Shown: positions 1 through 5,804, counted from the stretch's first letter. The stretch is 9,867 nucleotides of DNA from Clostridiales bacterium (GCA_012515135.1 JAAYYX010000129.1:1-9867), one strand, 5' to 3'. Numbers and translations: made by a program. Notes: generated from the letters alone by a model not told the origin.

Positions 1-107
1 GTTACTGTCAGGGATTTTTCAGGCTTGTCTGTGGTTATTTCCTTAAAATCGGCAACCGTCATTCCTCTCAAACCAGGGGTAGTCGGCTTATATTTTTTTA
101 TTCCCAT
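1..107 (-). CDS. rplB: 50S ribosomal protein L2, N-terminal fragment
   Basis: Only the first 35 codons are inside the window; the rest runs off the low-coordinate edge. The protein begins MGIKKYKPTTPGLRGMTVAD and continues with a TTDKPEKSL segment, which is the characteristic start of Gram-positive L2. L2 is a core 23S rRNA-binding protein of the large subunit, close to the peptidyl transferase centre and needed for subunit association. The ATG is preceded by a strong GGGAGG site at 117-122, nine bases upstream. It follows rplW after 21 nt in the order normal for S10 operons (L23 then L2), so it is co-transcribed from the promoter upstream of rpsJ. Identity is secure despite truncation. Confidence 0.95.
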   Translation of the reverse strand, partial: MGIKKYKPTTPGLRGMTVADFKEITTDKPEKSLTV

Positions 108-128
108 TGTCTTCTGCCTCCCGTCTCT

Positions 129-419
129 TTACAGTCCCTGGAAGAATTCGATTTCTTTGCTCTTCTCCGTAAGCGTTACTATCGCCTTCTTTGAAGAAGA
201 AGTTCTGCCGACATTTCTTCCCATTCTCTTTAACTTACCGCTGACATTCATTATATTGACCTTTGCAACTTCCACATCGAATATCTCTTCGACTGCAAGT
301 TTTACCTGTGTCTTGTTTGCATCAGTCGCCACCTTGAATGTGTATTTTCTGTTTTGAACATCCTCCATACTTCTTTCGGATATTACAGGTTTTATTATTA
401 CGTCATAAGGGGTTTTCAT
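129..419 (-). CDS. rplW: 50S ribosomal protein L23
   Basis: L23 (96 aa, the usual length) binds 23S rRNA domain III at the exit of the peptide tunnel and is the docking site for trigger factor and SRP. The start MKTPYDVIIKPVISERS and the later YTFKVATDANKTQVKLAVEE segment are diagnostic, and the basic KRMGRNVGRTSSSKKA stretch is the rRNA-binding loop. Its ATG overlaps the rplD stop by one base (TAATG), so the two are probably translationally coupled. It sits between L4 and L2 as in nearly all bacteria. Nothing is unusual. Confidence 0.97.
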   Translation of the reverse strand: MKTPYDVIIKPVISERSMEDVQNRKYTFKVATDANKTQVKLAVEEIFDVEVAKVNIMNVSGKLKRMGRNVGRTSSSKKAIVTLTEKSKEIEFFQGL

Positions 420-1042
420 TATGAATACACCTCCTCGATCTTGTTTACAGCATCTTTTGTTACTATGAAGCTGTCATGATTGATTATTTCATATACGTTC
501 ATGGCCGATACCAGGGTCGTTCTTGTCCCGGGTATGTTGGATGCTGATTTTACGATATTATCATCCTTGTCTGCCATTACTATAAGAACCTTCTTTCCGG
601 CCTTTATGTTTTCAAGGACACTGATCATTTCCTTTGTTTTCGGCTCTTTGAATTTCAGTTCATCAAGCACGATTATTTCCTTTTCTTTTACCTTTGAAGA
701 AAGGGCGGATTTCATTGCCAGCCTCTTGAGTTTCTTTGGCAGTGTATATCTGTAACTTCTGGGTTTAGGTGCAAATGCAACTCCTCCTCCCACCTGGGTG
801 GGGTCGGTGGTGCTTCCCTGTCTGTGGCGTCCGGTTCCCTTTTGTCTGAAGGGTTTTCTTCCGCCTCCTCTTACATCGCCTCTTGTCTTTGCTGACTGGG
901 TTCCCTGTCTGCGGTTTGCCAGGTAGTTCTTGACTACTGCGTGGACGGCAAACTCATTCGGCTCGATCCCGAAAATATCGTCATTGAGCTCTATTTCACC
1001 GGCGTCCGCTCCGGTCATTTTAAGCACTTTTACTTTTGCCAT
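419..1042 (-). CDS. rplD: 50S ribosomal protein L4
   Basis: L4 (207 aa) binds 23S rRNA domain I, and its long loop lines the peptide exit tunnel. In E. coli, L4 also represses its own S10 operon. The loop is clear: RRQGTQSAKTRGDVRGGGRK at about 44-63, then KPFRQKGTGRHRQGS at 63-77, where the KGTGR tip associated with macrolide sensitivity is intact. The loop then reads TTDPTQVGGGVAF, where many bacteria have an SPQW-type sequence; this looks like a lineage variant. The C-terminal Rossmann-like half (IIVLDEL, KVLIVMADKDDNI, ALSSKV) is normal. The ATG has a GGAAGGAGG site nine bases upstream. It lies 25 nt after rplC and overlaps rplW by one base. Confidence 0.97.
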   Translation of the reverse strand: MAKVKVLKMTGADAGEIELNDDIFGIEPNEFAVHAVVKNYLANRRQGTQSAKTRGDVRGGGRKPFRQKGTGRHRQGSTTDPTQVGGGVAFAPKPRSYRYTLPKKLKRLAMKSALSSKVKEKEIIVLDELKFKEPKTKEMISVLENIKAGKKVLIVMADKDDNIVKSASNIPGTRTTLVSAMNVYEIINHDSFIVTKDAVNKIEEVYS

Positions 1043-1067
1043 TTTCTACGTCCTCCTTCCGTGATCC

Positions 1068-1703
1068 TTATTGCTCCTGGCCTTTAACTGCGTACTGTAT
1101 GCGCACCAGGCTTCCTTTGCCGCCGGGTACCGCACCTTTTACAAGCAGCAGATTTCTATCTTCGATAACTTTTACCAGTTTTACATTCTGAACAGTTATT
1201 GTCTCGCGGCCCATTCTTCCGGGGCCTGCATTTCCCTTGAACACTCTGGAAGGATAGGTCCCTGCAGCCAGGGCGCCGGCCATTCTCTTGTGTTTGGATC
1301 CGTGAGTCATTGGGCCTCTGTGGTGTCCGTGTCTTTTGATGTTTCCCTGAGTGCCCTTGCCCTTTGACGTTCCCGTTATGTCCAGCATCTTTCCTTCTTC
1401 AAATTCATTAACAGTCATTACCTGCCCTGTTTCGTAGCTGTCACCATCATCAGGTGTAAATTCCATCAAATGTTTCTTGGCATCCACGCCGGCTTTTTTG
1501 AAATGCCCTGTCATCGGCTTGTTCACCCTTTGCGGTTTCGCATCGGAGAATCCCACCTGAACGGAATCATATCCGTCTCTTTCGACCGTTTTTACCTGTG
1601 TAACGGTCTGGGGACCGGCTTCGATCACAGTAACAGGTATAACTTCGCCTTCTTCATTAAAAATCTGTGTCATGCCGATTTTTTTTCCCAGTAATACTTT
1701 CAT
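1068..1703 (-). CDS. rplC: 50S ribosomal protein L3
   Basis: L3 (211 aa; family about 205-215) is an early-assembly large-subunit protein whose extension reaches the peptidyl transferase centre. Diagnostic segments are LLGKKIGMTQIFNEEGEVIP at the N terminus, VTVIEAGPQTVTQVKT, the extension GKGTQGNIKRHGHHRGPMTHGSK (about 115-137), and AGTYPSRVFKGNAGPGRMG near the middle of the C-terminal half. The GxKxRxxG-type tip and surrounding residues look intact. The start has an ideal GGAGG (1710-1714 region) six to seven bases upstream. The 69-nt spacer from rpsJ is longer than the others in the operon and contains two small hairpins, listed separately. Confidence 0.97.
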   Translation of the reverse strand: MKVLLGKKIGMTQIFNEEGEVIPVTVIEAGPQTVTQVKTVERDGYDSVQVGFSDAKPQRVNKPMTGHFKKAGVDAKKHLMEFTPDDGDSYETGQVMTVNEFEEGKMLDITGTSKGKGTQGNIKRHGHHRGPMTHGSKHKRMAGALAAGTYPSRVFKGNAGPGRMGRETITVQNVKLVKVIEDRNLLLVKGAVPGGKGSLVRIQYAVKGQEQ

Positions 1704-1729
1704 ATCAAACCTCCTGAATACTTACAGCG

Positions 1730-1768
1730 GATTGCGATCTCTTGCAATCATACTAAGGGAGTTCCCTT
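1730..1768 (-). other. Two tandem RNA hairpins in the rpsJ-rplC spacer
   Basis: Reading the transcript direction, a hairpin with five paired bases (AAGGG/CCCTT, tetraloop) spans 1755-1768. A second, perfect six-base stem GATTGC/GCAATC with an eight-base loop spans 1730-1749. They begin four bases past the rpsJ stop codon and end before the rplC ribosome binding site. No T-run follows either, so they are not intrinsic terminators. They could mark an RNase processing site or protect an rpsJ 3' end. This is inference, and short stems can arise by chance. Confidence 0.4.
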
Positions 1769-1772
1769 CGCC

Positions 1773-2084
1773 TTATAACTTGATTTCGATGTCCACTCCT
1801 GCGGGCAGCTCCAGTTTTGTGAGAGCGTCCGTAGTCTTTGCAGTGGCACTTGTGATATCTATCAGTCTCTTGTGTGTCCTCTGTTCAAATTGTTCTCTGC
1901 TATCCTTGTACTTATGTACTGCCCTTAAGATAGTGACAACTTCTTTTTCCGTGGGAAGCGGTATCGGTCCCGACACTTCTGCCCCTGTCTTTTTTGCGGT
2001 GTCAACGATCTTTGCGGCCGACTGATCCAGCAGTGCATGATCATAGGCTTTTAATCTGATCCTGATTTTTTGTAGTTCTCCCAT
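1773..2084 (-). CDS. rpsJ: 30S ribosomal protein S10
   Basis: S10 (103 aa, same as E. coli) is a 3' domain protein of the small subunit and, as NusE, also part of transcription antitermination complexes. Recognisable segments are QKIRIRLKAYDHALLDQSA at the N terminus, SGPIPLPT, the long loop LRAVHKYKDSREQFEQRTHKR (53-73), and the terminal LPAGVDIEIKL. I chose the ATG at 2082-2084 because GGAGGA (2089-2094) lies at ideal spacing before it. An upstream in-frame TTG at 2094-2096 would overlap that ribosome binding site and adds only MEDK. It is the first gene of the S10 operon, preceded by a long structured leader and a clear promoter. Confidence 0.97.
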   Translation of the reverse strand: MGELQKIRIRLKAYDHALLDQSAAKIVDTAKKTGAEVSGPIPLPTEKEVVTILRAVHKYKDSREQFEQRTHKRLIDITSATAKTTDALTKLELPAGVDIEIKL

Positions 2085-2318
2085 TTTGTCCTCCAAATCT
2101 TTTTTGTACAGTTTTCGCTATTTTCGTACAAGGGGTGCTTTGTTGGTTTTTCAAGGTGTTCAAGATTTCGCCTGCGCGTTACACCTCGCCGTGCGTTTGC
2201 TGTTTTATGCCACGGAACAAAACCGGCAAGCCCCTTCGCCCCCGTCAAGCGGGAACAATTCTCGGCGGAAATATCCTGATAGCTCAGCAACTTCCCGCTT
2301 CTTCGCCATTTCGCAAGC
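2085..2318 (-). promoter_or_regulatory. Structured 5' leader of the S10 operon
   Basis: From the predicted start site to rpsJ there are about 230 nt, conspicuously GC-rich between about 2160 and 2310 although flanked by AT-rich DNA. Visible pairings on the transcript: a perfect nine-base stem between 2292-2300 and 2247-2255 enclosing a CTGA-GCTA-TCAG hairpin; an alternative shorter pairing of 2292-2298 with 2265-2271; CCGTG/CACGG (2211-2215 with 2189-2193); AGGTGT/ACACCT (2181-2186 with 2154-2159); and TTGTAC/GTACAA (2126-2131 with 2104-2109) just before the ribosome binding site. The leader's first bases (2312-2318) can also pair with the loop at 2170-2176. Leaders of S10 operons are regulated by L4 in E. 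coli; whether this one is L4-responsive is inference. No intrinsic terminator was seen inside it. Confidence 0.6.
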
Positions 2319-2324
2319 TTTTGT

Positions 2325-2353
2325 AGTATATAACATATGTATTTCTATTGCAA
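2325..2353 (-). promoter_or_regulatory. Promoter of the S10 operon
   Basis: On the minus strand, TTGCAA (2348-2353) and TATACT (2325-2330) are separated by exactly 17 bases, a good sigma-A match, with a predicted start near 2318. The -35 hexamer lies inside a perfect 12-base palindrome, CTATTGCAATAG (2345-2356). It is placed downstream of the LUD gene terminator and upstream of the GC-rich leader, so it should drive rpsJ and the genes after it. Confidence 0.75.
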
Positions 2354-2363
2354 TAGTTTTTTT

Positions 2364-2416
2364 AAAAAAAGTTGATTGTTTTTTTGTGGTTTTTATCGAT
2401 ACAAATCAACTCTTTT
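2364..2416 (-). repeat. AT-rich inverted repeat upstream of the S10 promoter
   Basis: AGTTGATT and AATCAACT form an eight-base inverted repeat, which A/T pairs and one G-T pair can extend to about 13 pairs (2404-2416 with 2365-2377). The loop is about 26 bases. The right arm ends in seven T on the minus strand, so the element looks like a weak second terminator behind the LUD operon. It could also be an upstream (UP-like) element or a chance result of A/T runs. Confidence 0.3.
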
Positions 2417-2480
2417 CAACGCTTTTATCTGCCGGTGCATTCACACTGTTCCTTGTGTTTGTTGTGTTTTCCTTTTAAAC

Positions 2481-2523
2481 AAAAAAATGCATACCCGGCT
2501 TGTTCCTTTCGGGTATGCATTTT
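2481..2523 (-). terminator. Intrinsic terminator of the kinase/LUD operon
   Basis: A perfect 13-base stem, AAATGCATACCCG (2510-2522 read on the minus strand) with CGGGTATGCATTT (2485-2497), has a 12-base loop and ends in seven T. It begins about 20 bases after the LUD gene stop and separates that operon from the S10 promoter. On the plus strand the T-run is shorter, and no plus-strand gene faces it. Confidence 0.92.
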
Positions 2524-2543
2524 GTCCATATAATGTTTTTTTA

Positions 2544-3185
2544 TCAATAACCAAGATCCTCATTCACCATTATGACATGTATACGGTCGGGGCTGTTGCA
2601 GAATCTTGTTACCAGTGTCATGGAACATATTGTCTGACCGCTTATAAGACAGTTTCCGCATATGCCGGTCTTCCCACAGGGCGTCTCTTTTTTGAGCCTT
2701 ATACAATTTGCGGGACAGGCTTCTGTTTTGATCCTGGCCATGGCCGCCTCTTCATCCTTTGCTATTTTGTTTGTTCCTGCTATAACTATGACCTTTTTTG
2801 GCCCGAAACAAAGAGCCGCCGTACGGTTTCCTCTTCCGTCTATATTAACAAGCTTTCCGTCAAGGGTTATGGCATTTGTGCCGGTAAGAAAAACATCCGA
2901 CATAAGGGCCATTACCCTTGTGCCGTAAGCCTCTTCCGGGTCTTTTGCCGCCATTGGATCTATTATCTCAGCATTGACCAGTTCCAGCCTGTCTTTTATG
3001 TCGATGTCTTCAATGGTAACAGAGCCTCCCCATGATACACGGGCTCCGTTTGGGATCATGGAAAGGGCTTTTTCGCAGGCTTCCCGCGAACTCTCGCAAT
3101 AATAGCCGTTCATTCCTCTTTTTTGAAGGTTCTTGATTATTTCTTCACACTTCAGTCTGTTTGCTTTTTTTACTGCATCTGCCAT
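2544..3185 (-). CDS. LUD-domain protein (LutC/YkgG-like, stand-alone)
   Basis: This 213-aa protein belongs to the LUD family (formerly DUF162). LutC, the best-known member, is part of the lactate oxidation system LutABC of Bacillus. Supporting segments are ARVSWGGSVTIED (48-60), the SDVFLTGTNAIT block followed by an NIDG-GNR motif (about 96-121), GPKKVIVIAGTNKI (128-141) and the C-terminal VNEDLGY. A cysteine-rich tail has Cys at 157, 161, 170, 176, 179, 187 and 196, which could hold a metal or Fe-S centre. No lutA or lutB is nearby, so lactate use should not be assumed. The ATG has an AGGAGGAG site and lies 18 nt after the pfkB-like gene, so it is the last gene of that operon. Family assignment is firm; the substrate is unknown. 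Confidence 0.85.
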   Translation of the reverse strand: MADAVKKANRLKCEEIIKNLQKRGMNGYYCESSREACEKALSMIPNGARVSWGGSVTIEDIDIKDRLELVNAEIIDPMAAKDPEEAYGTRVMALMSDVFLTGTNAITLDGKLVNIDGRGNRTAALCFGPKKVIVIAGTNKIAKDEEAAMARIKTEACPANCIRLKKETPCGKTGICGNCLISGQTICSMTLVTRFCNSPDRIHVIMVNEDLGY

Positions 3186-3203
3186 TTTTCTCCTCCTGTC
3201 TTT

Positions 3204-4034
3204 TTATTCTTTTATTGCCTTTTCTGCTGTTTCCGAGGGAGAAAATCCTTGTGCACATCCCATTATAAGTCGTGCGGAAATTTTTCTCCTGTCGGGCACG
3301 GCTTTGCCGGGATCAATGTGCAATGTGCCCCATTCGTTTTTCTGTCTATAATATATACCACCTGATCCCAGCGTTATAAACAGCTTTTTCATTCCATACT
3401 TCATGATTTCCACAGCTGCTTTTTCCAGCTGTTCCTGACTTAATATTTCCATTCCGCTAAGAACTTCAGCCGACTGGCGGTCGGCCTTTACTATTTCAAA
3501 AAACCCGCATATCTCCTTTGCTTTTGCTGCGGTTTTCTCTGAAACAACATCAAGCATGAGAAGGGTATCTCTGCACTCATCTCTTATATATTCAAGTATC
3601 TCAAGGGGCATTGTAGTGTCTGCCGAAACGATGTCAGATGTCTTCATTGAATGAAGGATCCCCTCTATCATGCTCTTTTGGACCTTATCATATATGTCAT
3701 AGTTTGAAAATGCGAATTCCAGATCATTCACTATATTGAAAATGCCCTGGCTTACGGCTGTATCAGCTCCTTCAATGGTTATGATGCCCTCTTCGTTTGC
3801 TCCCAAAGCCGCAACTTCTGCTTTGGCGGCTCTTCCTGCAGGATCATTACCGACTGCCGCACAGAAATAAACATCGGCATCTTCTTCCATACAAAGCCCT
3901 TCAACTGTCTCCAGACCCGGCCCGGCGAACTTCATGGATATGCTTCCGGGATTATCTATCCCTCTTATGAGCTGCCCCGCGGGATCACTTTTGATATAAA
4001 CTTCTATTCCTCCTAATACTGTTACCTTCGTCAT
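3204..4034 (-). CDS. PfkB-family protein, probable pseudokinase (PsuK-like)
   Basis: The 276-aa protein keeps the overall pattern of ribokinase/PfkB kinases, closest in wording to pseudouridine kinases: VTVLGG (5-9), a DNPGSI segment (28-32), AAVGNDPAGRA (59-69), LDVVSEKTA (161-169), KADRQSAEVLSG (183-194) and the nucleotide-binding ITLGSGGIYY (220-229). Three expected functional motifs are changed. GGxNVD reads GGIEVY (8-13), the SPGG-x-RN stretch reads FAGPGLET (36-43), and the GAGD loop with the catalytic aspartate reads VPDRRKISA (246-254). The C terminus is also shorter than usual. It may bind a nucleotide or sugar without phosphorylating it. I chose the second of two adjacent ATG codons (4034) because AGGAG (4040-4044) is five bases from it but only two from the ATG at 4037. 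It lies 41 nt after the nucleoside kinase gene and 18 nt before the LUD gene. Confidence 0.8.
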   Translation of the reverse strand: MTKVTVLGGIEVYIKSDPAGQLIRGIDNPGSISMKFAGPGLETVEGLCMEEDADVYFCAAVGNDPAGRAAKAEVAALGANEEGIITIEGADTAVSQGIFNIVNDLEFAFSNYDIYDKVQKSMIEGILHSMKTSDIVSADTTMPLEILEYIRDECRDTLLMLDVVSEKTAAKAKEICGFFEIVKADRQSAEVLSGMEILSQEQLEKAAVEIMKYGMKKLFITLGSGGIYYRQKNEWGTLHIDPGKAVPDRRKISARLIMGCAQGFSPSETAEKAIKE

Positions 4035-4075
4035 CATTTCTCCTTGTTCTTTGTCAATGCATTACCTTTTTATTT

Positions 4076-5677
4076 TCACTGATGGAAGACGCTCCCTCCG
4101 ATGAATTCCCTCAAGATAGAGTTGTTTGCAATCATGGAATCATCTTCGATGGATTTGAAAAAGCTCAGAAACTTAAGCATCCTGACTGCTTCGCTGTATT
4201 CGGGGCGATCCTCTCCCACTTCCTTTAGCATGGGTTCCGCATACTTTTTTAGTACGCCCAATTCATATATATGAACAGAGTTAAAAAAAGCATCTGCAGA
4301 ACTGTTGTAAGGAAAAATATTCTTATCTTCGCCGGCTCTTACTTTTGGCCAGCTTTTTATGGTGGCTTCAGCGGAATGGCCTCTGTACTGATGATCTCTG
4401 ACCATTCTTCTTATCATCCTTGAATCAGTTGTGGATATGACATTATGATCATCTATATTAAGCTGAGTCAGAGGGCTTATGTATATTTTGAATTTACGTT
4501 TCTCATCTATGTAAGGTGTAAGCTCATCATTCAAAGCATGGATCCCCTCTATCACTATTGGCTGGGTGTGATCTATGGATATCCTCCTTTTTCCGAATAT
4601 TTTTTTGCCCTGAAGAAAATCAAATTCAGGGATATCCGCTTCCTTTCCCTCCAACAGCATATTCATATCCCTGTTGAAAAGATCGATATCCAGTGCTTCC
4701 AGGTCTTCAAAATTCGGCTCACCGTTCTCATCTTTAGGAGTATCTTTCCTGTCAAGGAAATAGTCGTCTGTTCCCAGATACAGGGGTTTTGATCCGTTTA
4801 CTTTCAGCTGTATGCAAAGCCTTCTGGCAAAGGTCGTCTTGCCCGAAGAGGAAGGTCCTGCAATTAGTATGACTCTCTTCTTAAGTTTTGCTATCTCCCC
4901 GGCGATCTCAACTATCCTTTTGTCATGCAATGCTTCTGACATTTGTATTATTTCTCCCGTTTCCCCTCCGATTATTTTTTTGTTGAGATCCCAGACATAG
5001 GATATATCCAGTAGTCTCTGCCATTTTTCCGCCTCCGCAAAAGCATAGTACATTTTTTTGTTGTCCACATAGGGCGGCATTTTATCAGGTATGGAGGGCT
5101 GCGGAAATCTGAGTATAACTCCCCTTTTATATTTTTTGAGCCGGAAATATTTCAGATATCCCGAAGAGGGAACTGTGAGTCCGTAGAAGAACTGTTCATA
5201 GTCTTTTATTTTATATAGCTGCATCTGTTTAAGTTCTTCTTTTTTACATGCTCCCAAAGATTCGATGGGGATGTCCTCTCTGACCATCTGTCTCATCCTT
5301 TTTTCTACAGCTTTAACATCGGATGCGGTCAATGGTCTTTTTGTTCTGATCAATGTAAAAAGACCCTGATTAAGAGAGTTCCTGACCTCTGTGTCCGTCG
5401 TCTCAAGGACTTCCTTAACGGCAGCAAGATAAAGAAGGGTAACACTGTACTGATAGATGAGATGGGCCTGTCTGGTGCGCATATCAAGAAACTCTATCTC
5501 ACATGGCCCCGCTATTTTTTCGGTAAGTCTTTTCACCTTGTTGTCCACCTTTGCAGCCAGTATCATATAAGGGACATCTCTTTTTATGCTCCCGGCCAGC
5601 TTCTCAAGGGTAATGTCCTTCTCCGTTTCTATAGTTTCAAATTGTGATTTTATATCTTTTTTTATTTTTATTTTCAT
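4076..5677 (-). CDS. TGS/ThrRS-like domain fused to uridine kinase
   Basis: The 533-aa protein has two parts. Residues 1 to about 230 resemble the N-terminal TGS plus second domain of threonyl-tRNA synthetase: DMRTRQAHLIYQYSV at 65-79, RPLTASDVKAVEKRMRQMV and REDIPIES at about 114-140. The ThrRS editing histidines (HSAAH-type) are absent, so editing activity is unlikely. From about 265 a phosphoribulokinase/uridine kinase domain begins: Walker A GPSSSGKTT (274-282), TDDYF (303-307), IVIEGIHAL (374-382) and an arginine-rich lid SRMIRRMVRD (419-428). It probably phosphorylates uridine/cytidine or a related nucleoside with ATP in the cytoplasm. This fusion is known in Clostridia and some other bacteria; its preferred substrate and the role of the TGS part are not settled. 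The ribosome site is only moderate (GGAAGGGAT). It is the first gene of a three-gene operon. Confidence 0.88.
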   Translation of the reverse strand: MKIKIKKDIKSQFETIETEKDITLEKLAGSIKRDVPYMILAAKVDNKVKRLTEKIAGPCEIEFLDMRTRQAHLIYQYSVTLLYLAAVKEVLETTDTEVRNSLNQGLFTLIRTKRPLTASDVKAVEKRMRQMVREDIPIESLGACKKEELKQMQLYKIKDYEQFFYGLTVPSSGYLKYFRLKKYKRGVILRFPQPSIPDKMPPYVDNKKMYYAFAEAEKWQRLLDISYVWDLNKKIIGGETGEIIQMSEALHDKRIVEIAGEIAKLKKRVILIAGPSSSGKTTFARRLCIQLKVNGSKPLYLGTDDYFLDRKDTPKDENGEPNFEDLEALDIDLFNRDMNMLLEGKEADIPEFDFLQGKKIFGKRRISIDHTQPIVIEGIHALNDELTPYIDEKRKFKIYISPLTQLNIDDHNVISTTDSRMIRRMVRDHQYRGHSAEATIKSWPKVRAGEDKNIFPYNSSADAFFNSVHIYELGVLKKYAEPMLKEVGEDRPEYSEAVRMLKFLSFFKSIEDDSMIANNSILREFIGGSVFHQ

Positions 5678-5724
5678 TTATCCCTTCCCCCGTAAAGCCT
5701 GGTATATTTTTTTTATATAAAGGA

Positions 5725-5753
5725 AGTATAACACAGGGAAAAAGGCGGTACAA
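5725..5753 (-). promoter_or_regulatory. Promoter of the nucleoside kinase operon
   Basis: On the minus strand, TTGTAC (5748-5753) and TATACT (5725-5730) are 17 bases apart. The -10 is preceded by TG-T, forming an extended -10 that can compensate for the poor -35. Predicted transcription starts near 5718, about 40 bases before the ATG at 5677. The -35 lies in the loop of the terminator of the preceding gene. Confidence 0.65.
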
Positions 5754-5774
5754 CCGAAAGCCGCAGCGCCTTTT
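5739..5774 (-). terminator. Intrinsic terminator of the PC4/YdbC gene
   Basis: An eight-base stem AAAAGGCG/CGCCTTTT (5767-5774 with 5740-5747) encloses a 19-base loop that can pair further (GCGG with CCGC). It is followed on the minus strand by five T. It starts about 30 bases after the stop codon of the PC4-like gene. It overlaps the next operon's -35 element. Confidence 0.7.
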
Positions 5775-5804
5775 CATGCAAAATAGCGTTTCTAAAGAAC
5801 TCTC

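Noticed and set aside
2085..2096. TTG start for rpsJ at 2096
   Set aside because: The codon overlaps the GGAGGA ribosome binding site that serves the ATG at 2084, and the shorter protein matches the usual S10 length.
2051..2290. 79-codon minus-strand frame overlapping the rpsJ start
   Set aside because: It begins at TTG without a ribosome binding site and runs through the leader structures and out of frame into rpsJ; nothing in it resembles a protein family.
2086..2478. 130-codon plus-strand open frame across the S10 leader and promoter
   Set aside because: It has no ATG start or ribosome binding site, a low-complexity hydrophobic translation from T-rich DNA, and runs antisense through a promoter, leader and inverted repeat.
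2376..3035. 219-codon plus-strand frame opposite the LUD gene
   Set aside because: It is antisense to a well-supported gene, has composition typical of a reverse-strand shadow, and no recognisable motif.
3250..3310. Frameshift explanation for the missing GAGD loop in the PfkB-like gene
   Set aside because: The +1 frame reads a TGEKF stretch faintly like TGAGDxF, but restoring it would need two compensating indels and still lacks the AGD residues. The N-terminal motifs are altered as well, so degeneration of the family member is more likely.
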